Origin: GCA-002840305 sp964609365
GTDB taxonomy: Bacteria; Patescibacteriota; Patescibacteriia; Patescibacteriales; UBA12465
Reading direction: 5' to 3'
DNA: 22,191 bases
NCBI GenBank assembly: GCA_964609365.1
Contig: CAZSRC010000012.1
Location: 1 to 22,191, forward strand
Part shown: positions 1 through 7,652 of the stretch, piece by piece
Layout: every line of letters begins with the position of its first letter
Numbering within the stretch: position 1 is the stretch's first letter
The notes under the pieces: generated by a model
Database searches by the model: none
Told to the model about the DNA's origin: nothing
The model's input: the letters and a program-made list of their open reading frames with translations, nothing else
Translations under genes and position numbers: made by a program

Positions 1-55
1 ACCCTCGACCTTAGCGTTATGAGTGCTACGCTCTAACCAGCTGAGCTACCCAGCC
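1..55 (-). tRNA. tRNA with CAU anticodon (elongator Met or Ile2), 3' part cut off
   Basis: Read on the minus strand the piece starts with acceptor strand GGCTGGG, then TA, the D stem GCTC/GAGC and an anticodon loop CTCATAA (anticodon CAT) closed by TAGC/GCTA with a mismatched A-C pair next to the loop. The T arm and acceptor 3' strand lie outside the window. The anticodon stem lacks the three G-C pairs of initiator tRNA, so it is an elongator Met or an Ile2 tRNA; these cannot be separated from half the molecule. It lies 14 nt downstream of tRNA-Arg and is probably co-transcribed with it. Confidence 0.9.
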
Positions 56-69
56 TTTCTCTGATTATG

Positions 70-143
70 TGTGCCCAGCAGGATTTGAACCCACAACCTC
101 CTGATCCGAAGTCAGGCGCTCTATCCAGTTGAGCTATAGGCAC
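70..143 (-). tRNA. tRNA-Arg (anticodon UCG)
   Basis: A complete cloverleaf on the minus strand. Acceptor GTGCCTA pairs with TGGGCAC (one T-G wobble), D stem GCTC/GAGC, anticodon stem CCTGA/TCAGG around loop CTTCGGA (anticodon TCG), T stem GTGGG/CCTGC around TTCAAAT, discriminator A. CCA is not encoded. A promoter lies about 35 nt upstream, and a second tRNA follows after 14 nt. Confidence 0.96.
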
Positions 144-177
144 AACACAAAAATATAAAATAATTTTTATGTTTTTT

Positions 178-206
178 ATTATAAGTCAAAAATGTTTTTT
201 TGGCAA
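178..206 (-). promoter_or_regulatory. Promoter of the tRNA-Arg / CAU-tRNA pair
   Basis: On the minus strand TTGCCA (206-201) is separated by 17 nt from a perfect TATAAT (183-178). It sits just after the HU stop codon and about 35 nt before tRNA-Arg, so the two tRNAs have their own start site instead of relying on read-through from rny-HU. Confidence 0.7.
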
Positions 207-209
207 GAC

Positions 210-524
210 TTATTTTTTTAGAATATCTTTTAGTTTTTTTCCGGTCTTAAATTTAGCCACCATTACTGCTGGAATTTTTATTCTTTCACTGGGCTTTCTA
301 GGATTAACACCTCCACGAGCATATCTATTCTTGGCCATAAAAGAACCAAAGCTTGTAATTTTTATTGTTTTACCTTTTTTTAGTTCATGAGCAATAGTTT
401 CTGCCATATTTTTTATAATATGCTCTATTTGTTTTTTATTAAGATTTAGCTCTTTACTTTCTTTTTTTAGTGAAATAATTTCAGCTAAATCTTTTTGATT
501 GATTGTTTGTTTCTTATCTTGCAT
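210..524 (-). CDS. HU/IHF-family DNA-binding protein
   Basis: A 104-residue member of the HU/IHF family, the small dimeric proteins that bend and compact the bacterial chromosome. The family pattern is clear: an N-terminal helical part (about residues 10-50, with AETIAHELKKGKTIKI leading into the beta sheet), the FGSF turn, the basic DNA-embracing arm region around residues 65-85 (RYARGGVNPRKPSERI) and a closing AVMVAKFKTGKKLKD. I choose the ATG at 524; a TTG two codons upstream would add only two residues. The gene overlaps the 3' end of rny by 11 nt, so translation is probably coupled to rny. Only a weak AAGAG precedes the start. About ten extra N-terminal residues compared with a typical 90-residue HU are lysine- and glutamine-rich. 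Confidence 0.93.
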   Translation of the reverse strand: MQDKKQTINQKDLAEIISLKKESKELNLNKKQIEHIIKNMAETIAHELKKGKTIKITSFGSFMAKNRYARGGVNPRKPSERIKIPAVMVAKFKTGKKLKDILKK

Positions 525-2028
525 ATTCAATAACTCTTAATTCTCTAATTATATTTACTTTTATTTCTCCTGGATATTTTAATTCTTGTTCTATTTTTTT
601 AGCTATTTCCCTTGCTATTTCATAAGATCTAAGATCATCAACTTTTTCTGGAGATATAAATACACGAACCTCTCTACCAGCCTGAATTGCATATGTTTTT
701 TCCACTCCTTCAAAAGAATTAGCAATTCTTTCAAGTTCTTCTAATCTTTGAATATAATTTTCATAAGAATCATGTCTAGCACCTGGTCTAGCAGATGAAA
801 TCGCATCAGCTGTTTTTACTATTATTGATAGCAATGTTGGAGGATTGTCATCATGATGAGTTTCAACTGGGGCAATAATTTCTTCTGGCATATTAAATTT
901 CTTTAAAATATCACGACCAATTTCAGTGTGATTTCCTTGAACTTCATGATCAACAGCTTTTCCGATATCATGAAGTAGTCCAGCTTTTTTAGCCATATTA
1001 GCATCAGCACCAAGCTCTCTAGCCAACATTCCAGATAAATGAGCTACTTCAATAGAATGCTCTAAAGCATTTTGACCATAGCTAGTTCTATATTTTAATC
1101 TACCAATTATTTGAGTTAATTTTGGATCAAAACCAGTTACACCTAATTCGTAAACTGCTTCATCTCCAGCCTTTTTAATATCGGTTGAGATCTCTCCCTT
1201 GGCTCTGTTTACAGCATCTTCAATTTTTGTAGGATGAATTCTTCCATCCTTAATTAAATATTCAATAGCTTTTTTTGCCACATGCCTTCTAATTAAAGAA
1301 AAACCAGAAATAGTGATAGCATTAGGGGTGTCATCTACTATTATTTCTATTCCAGTCATTTGCTCTATTGATTTAATATTTCTACCTTCTCTTCCAATAA
1401 TTCTTCCTTTCATTTCATCACTAGGAAGGTCAACTGTTGTAGTTGTAAGTTCGGCAGTATAACTAGGTGCAAGTCTTTGAATCGTAAAAGCTAATAAGTC
1501 CATAGCCTTCTCTTTTATTTTTTCATCAGATTCATTTTTTAATTTACTTATTCTTGCAAGTAAATCTTCGCTATTTTTTTCTTCTATATTTTTTAATAAA
1601 ATATCTTTAGCTTGCTCTGGATTAAGGCCAGAAATTTGTTCTAATTTTTTAACTTGATCCTCTTTTATTTCTTTGATTTTTTCTTTTATTTCTTGAACTT
1701 CATTAACTTTATCATAAAGTTTTTGTTGTTTTTCTTCCAAGGCTAATAATTTTTGCGAAAAAGAGGTTTCCCTTTCTTCTAATCTTCTTTGTAAATCATT
1801 AATCTCCTTTCTCCTAGAAGATTCCTCTCTTTTAGCCTCTTCAATTATTTTGATAGCTTTTTCTTGGGCCTCGAGTTCGTATTTTTTTTGTTTAGCCTTA
1901 GCATCATTAATAATTTTTTCAGCCTTACTTTCAGCGCCCTCTATTTTGGATGCTGACATTTTTTTGTAATAAAGATAGCCAATAAAAAAACCAACAACAA
2001 TTAAAGCCAGGTAAATAGCATAGTCCAT
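514..2028 (-). CDS. rny: Ribonuclease Y
   Basis: Membrane-anchored endoribonuclease that starts mRNA decay in bacteria lacking RNase E. The 504-residue protein has the full family layout: an N-terminal transmembrane helix (about residues 4-20), a long charged coiled coil (about 25-180), a KH RNA-binding domain with the GREG loop at 212-215, and an HD domain with H324 and the metal-binding HD pair at 353-354 (LLHDIGK), followed by the conserved ETHHDD stretch near 389-394 and a closing RELRVIEYAR. Length and motifs are those of an active enzyme. The ATG at 2028 places the membrane helix at the extreme N-terminus; no SD is visible before it. HU follows with an 11-nt overlap. The leader from the likely promoter is about 200 nt, long for this window. 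Confidence 0.97.
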   Translation of the reverse strand: MDYAIYLALIVVGFFIGYLYYKKMSASKIEGAESKAEKIINDAKAKQKKYELEAQEKAIKIIEEAKREESSRRKEINDLQRRLEERETSFSQKLLALEEKQQKLYDKVNEVQEIKEKIKEIKEDQVKKLEQISGLNPEQAKDILLKNIEEKNSEDLLARISKLKNESDEKIKEKAMDLLAFTIQRLAPSYTAELTTTTVDLPSDEMKGRIIGREGRNIKSIEQMTGIEIIVDDTPNAITISGFSLIRRHVAKKAIEYLIKDGRIHPTKIEDAVNRAKGEISTDIKKAGDEAVYELGVTGFDPKLTQIIGRLKYRTSYGQNALEHSIEVAHLSGMLARELGADANMAKKAGLLHDIGKAVDHEVQGNHTEIGRDILKKFNMPEEIIAPVETHHDDNPPTLLSIIVKTADAISSARPGARHDSYENYIQRLEELERIANSFEGVEKTYAIQAGREVRVFISPEKVDDLRSYEIAREIAKKIEQELKYPGEIKVNIIRELRVIEYAR

Positions 2029-2242
2029 ATTTTTTTATTCTGTTTTTAGGAGTAAAATTAACCAATATTCAAAAAAAAGCAAGTAAACTTTAAATTAGTT
2101 CTTCCTTTTTTGTTTTTAGAATATTTGAAGTTTTTGTAAAATTCAGTCATGGAAATGGTATAAATTAGCACCTATAAACAGTTTTAGTTTATAATTTATT
2201 AAATTTTAGCTTATTTTAAATAATAAAATAAACAATGTTAAT

Positions 2243-2271
2243 AGTTTATCATATGATTTTTCCTTTGTAAA
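2243..2271 (-). promoter_or_regulatory. Probable rny-HU promoter
   Basis: Minus-strand TTTACA (2271-2266), 17-nt spacer, TAAACT (2248-2243), preceded by an extended -10 TG. It would give a leader of about 200 nt. In such A/T-rich sequence other hexamer pairs nearer to the gene (for instance a TTTACA at 2140-2135) are also possible. Confidence 0.45.
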
Positions 2272-2290
2272 GATTAAAAAGTGGCCAATT

Positions 2291-2319
2291 TTGCTAATTT
2301 ATTTGTTTTGTATTATAAT
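2291..2319 (+). promoter_or_regulatory. Promoter of the 2358-9774 operon
   Basis: TTGCTA (2291-2296), a 17-nt spacer and a perfect TATAAT (2314-2319). Transcription would begin near 2326 and leave a leader of about 30 nt without an SD but with AATTAA at 2342-2347. Confidence 0.7.
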
Positions 2320-2357
2320 ATATAGGATATTTATTAATATTAATTAAATACAAAAAT

Positions 2358-4553
2358 ATGGAAAAAATTAAAAATTTGAAAATTAAACCTCTTATTTATA
2401 TTTTTTTTATCTTGGTGATTATTGCTTCTTTTGTCTTTTTAAAACTTAGAGATTTTAGTCAATCTAGAATAGAGCTTAGTCAAAAAAATGATAACTTTAA
2501 TGTTTATACAGATTCAGTTTTTAATAATAAAAAATCGGGAAATATTAAAAAGTTTAATTCTTTCGAGGATTTATCTTTATTTTTAGAAGACTCTAAAAGC
2601 AGAATAAGTCAATCTTCTTACCGATATTCATCCTTAGAGAAGTCAGAGATGCCTCTTGTTGATTTTGCTCAAAATCAAGTTCTCTCCGAAGATTCTTCTG
2701 GTGTAGATTCTTCTGGCATGGGAGCTTCTAGTGATTTTTCTTCTACAAATATTCAAGTTGAAGGTGTTGATGAGGCTGATATAGTTAAAACAGATGGAAA
2801 ATATTTATATATTGTATCTAATCAAGATGTATATATAGTTGATGCTTATCCAGCTGAGACAGCCAAGGTTTTAAGCAAAATAAGTTTAGAGGCTCAAATA
2901 AATAATATATATATCAAAGATGATAAATTAATTATTTTTGGACAAAAATCATCTTTTGCTATTATGGAAAAAATGGCATTAAGCTCGGCTATTTGGCCTG
3001 GTCCTTACAATGATAGTTCATTTTTAAAAATTTATGATATTAATGATAAGTCCAATCCTTTAGAAAAGAGAAACCTAGAGATAGAGGGCGCATACTTTAA
3101 TTCAAGAATGATTGGCGATCATTTATATTTTGTTGTAAATAATTATAATTTTCAAAATGTAATGCCAAGAGTTACTTATCAAGGAAATGATTTAAGTTTT
3201 GACTGTAAAGATGGTTCAAAATGTTTAAATGCCGATGTTTATTATTTTGATGCAGAATACAATAGCTTTAATTTCACTTCTATTTTTTCTATTAATATTA
3301 AAAATGACCAAGAAGAGTTTAAAAGTAGTTTTTATTTAATGCCAGGTGGTCAAAATATGTATGTTTCTTTAGAAAATATTTATCTTTCCTATACTAAATA
3401 TTTAAATGAATATGAAATTGAATCAGAGTTATTATTAGAAATAGTTTATGATCGCTTAAGTGAGAAAGACAAAGAAACCATAGTTGAAATAAATAAAGTT
3501 TCAGATAAAATCTTATCTATAGAAGAAAAGAAAATAAAAATAAGATCAGTGATAGATATTTATCTTAGTTTTTTAAGTCCTTCTGAGATAGAGTCTCTGG
3601 ATGTTTTACTAAAAAACAAAGTTAATGAAAAATATCCGAATCTTAAAAATGAATTAGAGACAACAATAATTTATAAATTAGCTATTTTTAACGGAATAAT
3701 TGAACCAGTAGCTAATGGAGTTGTTTCTGGATCAGTTCTAAATCAATTTTCAATGGATGAATATCAATCTTATTTTAGACTTGCCACTACTAAAAATAAT
3801 TCTTGGTCAAGGTATTTATCAGAAGTTGATTTAGATTCTTATAATAATGTTTATACTTTAGACTCAGACATGCAAATAGCTGGTCGCTTAGAAGGATTAG
3901 CTCCCGGAGAAAGAATATACTCAGTTAGATTTTTATCAGACAAGGCTTATGTTGTAACATTTAAGCAAGTTGACCCTCTCTTCGCTATAGATTTAAAAAA
4001 TCCTTATGAACCAATTGTTTTGGGGGAATTAAAAATACCAGGATTTTCTAATTATTTACATCCCTATGGTGAAAATAAATTATTAGGTTTTGGTCAAAAT
4101 ACAGAGGTTTTAGAAGGGGACAGGCTTATTAATAGTGGCCTAAAATTGTCTTTGTTTGATACTTCTAATAATGAACCTCTGGAGCTAGATTCTTATATTA
4201 TTGGATCAGTGGGTAGTTATTCTATTGCTCTTTATGATCATCATGCTTTTTTAGCCTCGGAAGATAAAAATATTATAGTTGTACCAGCTACTTTAACAGA
4301 GTCTAATTCTGATTCTTGGGGTAAAACAAATTTTGATGGGTTTTTAGTGTTTGAAATTATAGACAATAAAATAAATTTAAAAGGTAAAATTAGCAATGAT
4401 ATTAATAATATTAAAAACTTTGATGATTTTTTATATTATTCAGCTAAAAGATCTTTATTTATTGATAATAATCTATATTCAATTTTCAATAAATCCGTTA
4501 AGATAAATAAAATAGAAGATCTTTCTGAGATTTCTACTATTGAATTAAAATAA
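2358..4553 (+). CDS. Membrane-anchored secreted beta-propeller domain protein
   Basis: A 731-residue protein of the family described as secreted proteins with a C-terminal beta-propeller distantly related to WD40 repeats (Pfam Beta_propel). Residues 11-29 form a signal anchor, followed by a low-complexity Ser/Asp/Lys linker to about 130. The family signature VEGVDEADIVKTDGKYLYIV lies at 134-153 and opens the propeller. The conserved LNQFSMDEY motif precedes the later blades. A helical, charged insert separates the two propeller parts (about residues 350-440). The biochemical function of the family is unknown; the topology suggests an exported, membrane-tethered binding or scaffold protein. 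It is the first gene of a six-gene operon, 11 nt upstream of a polytopic membrane protein. AATTAA lies 10 nt before the ATG and no SD is seen. Confidence 0.85.
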   Translation: MEKIKNLKIKPLIYIFFILVIIASFVFLKLRDFSQSRIELSQKNDNFNVYTDSVFNNKKSGNIKKFNSFEDLSLFLEDSKSRISQSSYRYSSLEKSEMPLVDFAQNQVLSEDSSGVDSSGMGASSDFSSTNIQVEGVDEADIVKTDGKYLYIVSNQDVYIVDAYPAETAKVLSKISLEAQINNIYIKDDKLIIFGQKSSFAIMEKMALSSAIWPGPYNDSSFLKIYDINDKSNPLEKRNLEIEGAYFNSRMIGDHLYFVVNNYNFQNVMPRVTYQGNDLSFDCKDGSKCLNADVYYFDAEYNSFNFTSIFSINIKNDQEEFKSSFYLMPGGQNMYVSLENIYLSYTKYLNEYEIESELLLEIVYDRLSEKDKETIVEINKVSDKILSIEEKKIKIRSVIDIYLSFLSPSEIESLDVLLKNKVNEKYPNLKNELETTIIYKLAIFNGIIEPVANGVVSGSVLNQFSMDEYQSYFRLATTKNNSWSRYLSEVDLDSYNNVYTLDSDMQIAGRLEGLAPGERIYSVRFLSDKAYVVTFKQVDPLFAIDLKNPYEPIVLGELKIPGFSNYLHPYGENKLLGFGQNTEVLEGDRLINSGLKLSLFDTSNNEPLELDSYIIGSVGSYSIALYDHHAFLASEDKNIIVVPATLTESNSDSWGKTNFDGFLVFEIIDNKINLKGKISNDINNIKNFDDFLYYSAKRSLFIDNNLYSIFNKSVKINKIEDLSEISTIELK

Positions 4554-4564
4554 CTATTTATAAA

Positions 4565-5320
4565 ATGAGCATAAAAAGAAAAATATTTTTATTTCATTTT
4601 GCTTTTTTCTTGATTTTATTTTTAGGTTTTTTATTTCCTAAATTTTATTATTGGATAATATTTGTTTTTAATTTATTTTATATTTTTTTAGTTTATAAGT
4701 TAAAATCATTTTTTATTGAAAAAAGAAAAGCTCTTTATTTTGTCTTGCCAATACTTTTTTTGAATAGTTTTTATCTTTATCTAGGTTTACTGGTTTATAG
4801 TTTTTGGGTAAACTTATTTTTAATCCTTGGAATAATTATTTCTTATTATTATTTCAAGGAGCTAAGAAGAAGCTTAAGAAGATCATCTGGTTTTAGTTCT
4901 TCTAATTTTTTTATCTGGACAGATGTTTTAAGCCTGTTATCAGTATTTTTTATATCTTCTTTTGCTTATGGCTTAACTCATTTTCTAGCCGTTAGTGATT
5001 GGTTTTTAATGTTAATAATTGTTTTCTATTTATTTTTTTCAGTTTGGCAAAATTTATTAGCAGTTAATATTAGCGGAAAAAGAAATTTGTTTTTTACCTT
5101 AATTTTTTTATTTGCTATAAGTCCAATAATTTGGTCAATCTTTTTATTGCCCTTCAGTTATAGTATACTAGGATTATTACTCAGCCTTAGTTATTATTCA
5201 GGACTTAGTTTTATGAAGTTTTATTTGCAAAAATCTCTTAGTAACAAAAAAATAAAATATAATTTAATTTTTATTATATCTATTTTAATTATTATTTTTT
5301 TAATAATAAAATGGAAATAA
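4565..5320 (+). CDS. Polytopic membrane protein of unknown function
   Basis: A 251-residue, extremely hydrophobic protein rich in Phe, Leu, Ile and Tyr, with about seven or eight predicted membrane helices and a short basic cytoplasmic loop (KELRRSLRRSSG, about residues 98-109). I recognise no family and see no catalytic motif. It starts 11 nt after the beta-propeller gene and ends 9 nt before the HtrA-like gene, so it probably works with these two envelope proteins. Its codons are strongly A/T-biased, like its neighbours, giving no sign of recent transfer. Confidence 0.7.
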   Translation: MSIKRKIFLFHFAFFLILFLGFLFPKFYYWIIFVFNLFYIFLVYKLKSFFIEKRKALYFVLPILFLNSFYLYLGLLVYSFWVNLFLILGIIISYYYFKELRRSLRRSSGFSSSNFFIWTDVLSLLSVFFISSFAYGLTHFLAVSDWFLMLIIVFYLFFSVWQNLLAVNISGKRNLFFTLIFLFAISPIIWSIFLLPFSYSILGLLLSLSYYSGLSFMKFYLQKSLSNKKIKYNLIFIISILIIIFLIIKWK

Positions 5321-5329
5321 AATTCTAAT

Positions 5330-6460
5330 ATGAATCAAGAAAATAAAAAAAATCCAAATTTATCAGTTTTTTTACTATTATTAGCTTTAATTTTTGGTAT
5401 ATTGGGTGGAATAATTAGCTCTTTTTATTTATGGCCTAATTTTTATGACAATAATCTTAGCTTAGGTAAAAATGAAATTAATTTAAACTCACCTGAATAT
5501 ATGGGGGCTGGTTTAATTATTCAGGATCCTAAAAAAGTTTATGTTAGTCAAGATTTAAAAGTCGAAGAATCAATTAATTATTTAAATGAGTCTCTGGTTG
5601 GAATTTTTCCAAAAATAAAAAGCACTTCAACCGAAAAATATTTTATAGAGGATGAGCTTTTCTCAGGAATTATTATTAGTAATGATGGCTGGGTTATGGC
5701 CAATGTTCTAGGTTTAAATAATTTTGATAAAAATATTTTTAAAAATAATAACTCCTTTGTACTTATTTCTAAAAAAGCTAAAAAGGTTTACGACATAGAA
5801 AGTGTTGTTGATTTTAGTGAGAAGGGTTTAATTTTTCTGAAAATAAAAGACGCATCTAATTTAGTGGTTAGAAACTTTGTTAATATTTCAGATATAAAAA
5901 ATGGTCAAGGTATAATGGCTTATAATTTTTCCGGAGATTTAAATATAAATTATATAAGTAAGCTGGAAAAAGGGGCCTTACTTAAATTTTCTGATAATTT
6001 TAAAAATAATATAGTATTGAATAATAATTTATCAGACAAATTTAAGAATTCTTTTTTATTTAATATTAATGGAGACTTACTTGCTCTAAGTGATTCTTCT
6101 TTAAATATTTATCCAATTCATGACTTCAGGCCATATATTTATCATTTTTTAAAAACAAAAGAACTTAAAAAGTTTGATTTTGGTTTTTACTACATAGATT
6201 TAAAAGATGTTGCTGATAATAACTTACCTCTTTATGGTGCTTGGGTTTACAATAATAACTCAAATCCTGTAATTAAGGGCAAGTTAGCTGATCTTTTTGG
6301 CATACAAAGCGGAGATGTTATTGTTAAAATAAATAATTTTGAGATAAATGATCATTTAAGCTTCAATGACATTTTAAATAATTTTGTTATTGGTGATAAA
6401 ATTAGTTTATTTATAATTAGAGATGGTGAGCTCAGGGAGATAAAAATTGATTTAAAATAA
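5330..6460 (+). CDS. HtrA/DegP-like membrane protein with PDZ domain, catalytic triad lost
   Basis: A 376-residue protein laid out like HtrA/DegQ serine proteases: one N-terminal membrane helix (about 12-34), a trypsin-like fold (about 85-260) and a C-terminal PDZ domain (about 285-376, with GIQSGDVIVKINNFEIND). Aligned by eye to the family motifs, all three catalytic residues are replaced. In the TNxHVV motif His becomes L127 (ANVLGL), in DLAVLKI Asp becomes G166 (GLIFLKI), and in GNSGGPLLN Ser becomes K239 (KFKNSFLFN). It should therefore be a non-proteolytic scaffold or substrate-binding protein facing outward. It lies 9 nt after the membrane protein and 4 nt before pgk. The protease-domain alignment is mine; the PDZ assignment is firmer. 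Confidence 0.78.
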   Translation: MNQENKKNPNLSVFLLLLALIFGILGGIISSFYLWPNFYDNNLSLGKNEINLNSPEYMGAGLIIQDPKKVYVSQDLKVEESINYLNESLVGIFPKIKSTSTEKYFIEDELFSGIIISNDGWVMANVLGLNNFDKNIFKNNNSFVLISKKAKKVYDIESVVDFSEKGLIFLKIKDASNLVVRNFVNISDIKNGQGIMAYNFSGDLNINYISKLEKGALLKFSDNFKNNIVLNNNLSDKFKNSFLFNINGDLLALSDSSLNIYPIHDFRPYIYHFLKTKELKKFDFGFYYIDLKDVADNNLPLYGAWVYNNNSNPVIKGKLADLFGIQSGDVIVKINNFEINDHLSFNDILNNFVIGDKISLFIIRDGELREIKIDLK

Positions 6461-6464
6461 ATTT

Positions 6465-7637
6465 ATGAAATTAAAAAGCCTGAAAAAAAATTATAAAAAA
6501 ATAGAAGGAAAAACTGTTTTTTTAAGAGTTGATTTTAATGTACCTATTTCTAATTCCAAAATCAAAGAAGATTTTAAAATCAACCAAAGCTTAGAAACTA
6601 TTAATTTTTTATTAAAACATAAATGTAAAATAATTTTAGCTAGTCATTTAGGTCAGCCAGAAAAATCTTATGACGCTAAATTTTCCTTATCTCCAATAGC
6701 TAAACATCTTTCTAGAATTTTATCTGAAAAAATATTTTTTCTAGATTTTAAAAAATATAATAATTTTAAAATTATTAAAAAAGAAATTCAGAATAATGAT
6801 GCTATTTTTCTTTTAGATAATTTAAGATTTAATTCTGGTGAATCAAGAAATTGTAAAAAACTAGGTAAATCCCTAGCTTCTTTGGCTGATATTTATGTTA
6901 ATGATGCTTTTGCGGTATCTCATCGAGCCAATTCTTCAGTTTCCTCTATTAGATATAATAAAATCCCGTCATTTATGGGACTTCTTTTAGAAAAAGAAAT
7001 TAATAATTTAAATAAAATATTGAACCCTAAAAAGCCTTTTTGTGTTGTCATGGGTGGAGCCAAAATCTCTAGTAAGGTTCCTATTATAAAAAAGCTTTAT
7101 AAAAAGGCTGACTATATTTTACTGGGAGGTGCTTTAGTTAATAATTTTTATTTAGCCCAGGGTTTTTCTGTTGGTAAATCTTTGCTTGATAAAAAGGGTT
7201 CAGATATAGTAAAAACTTTTATCAAATCAAAAAAAATAATTTTACCAATAGATTTAGTAGTGAAAACTGAGATTAATAAAAAAAAGAGTATTATTAGAGT
7301 TAAGAAGGTTGATGATATATCCGAAAATGATTGTATTTTAGATATTGGTCCAGAAAGCATTCTAATGTTTTCTAAGTATATAGATAAATCTCAAACAATT
7401 ATTTGGAATGGTCCAATGGGAATGTTTGAGGATCCTAATTTTAAAAAAGGAACAGTAGTTATAGCCAGAAAAATAGCATCAAGGTCTAAGGGCAGGGCCT
7501 TTGGTGTTGCCGGTGGCGGGGAGACAGTTGAAGCCCTGAGTTTATCAGGAATGAAGAGTTACATGGATTGGGTTTCTACTGGCGGAGGAGCTATGTTAGA
7601 ATATTTATCGGGAGAAGATATGCCAGGTATTAATTAA
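6465..7637 (+). CDS. pgk: Phosphoglycerate kinase
   Basis: Glycolytic enzyme making ATP and 3-phosphoglycerate from 1,3-bisphosphoglycerate and ADP in the cytoplasm. The 390-residue length fits. Recognisable motifs in order: FLRVDFNVP (19-27), ASHLGQP (59-65), LLDNLRFNSGE, DAFAVSHRANSS, MGGAKISSKV, NGPMGMFEDPNFKKGT, GGGETVEAL and STGGGAMLEYLSG. Two of the arginines that normally hold the 3-phosphoglycerate phosphate look changed: Lys38 in EDFKIN, where RI is usual, and Gln64 in SHLGQP, where SHLGRP is usual. The later two (in NLRF and SHRAN) are kept, as are the GGAK lysines. It starts 4 nt after the HtrA-like gene and is followed by eno after 15 nt. An active enzyme is likely. Confidence 0.97.
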   Translation: MKLKSLKKNYKKIEGKTVFLRVDFNVPISNSKIKEDFKINQSLETINFLLKHKCKIILASHLGQPEKSYDAKFSLSPIAKHLSRILSEKIFFLDFKKYNNFKIIKKEIQNNDAIFLLDNLRFNSGESRNCKKLGKSLASLADIYVNDAFAVSHRANSSVSSIRYNKIPSFMGLLLEKEINNLNKILNPKKPFCVVMGGAKISSKVPIIKKLYKKADYILLGGALVNNFYLAQGFSVGKSLLDKKGSDIVKTFIKSKKIILPIDLVVKTEINKKKSIIRVKKVDDISENDCILDIGPESILMFSKYIDKSQTIIWNGPMGMFEDPNFKKGTVVIARKIASRSKGRAFGVAGGGETVEALSLSGMKSYMDWVSTGGGAMLEYLSGEDMPGIN

Positions 7638-7652
7638 AATTAATTTAAATAT

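Larger units (their letters stand above)
2029..2357. other. Divergent intergenic region between rny and the beta-propeller gene
   Basis: About 330 nt of nearly pure A/T sequence without a convincing gene. It holds a likely minus-strand promoter for rny (2243-2271) and a plus-strand promoter for the six-gene operon (2291-2319); their -35 boxes are about 20 nt apart. Within the rny leader there is an all-A/T inverted repeat at 2211-2231 (TTATTTTA, 5-nt loop, TAAAATAA). Its stability is low and it may be chance. I see no RNA gene and no riboswitch. Confidence 0.6.

Noticed and set aside
525..530. TTG start adding two residues to the HU protein
   Set aside because: All other genes in the window start with ATG and the ATG at 524 is only two codons further in.
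2211..2231. A/T-only inverted repeat in the rny leader as a regulatory hairpin or terminator
   Set aside because: Eight A-T pairs give a weak stem, and palindromes of this kind are expected by chance in sequence with almost no G or C.
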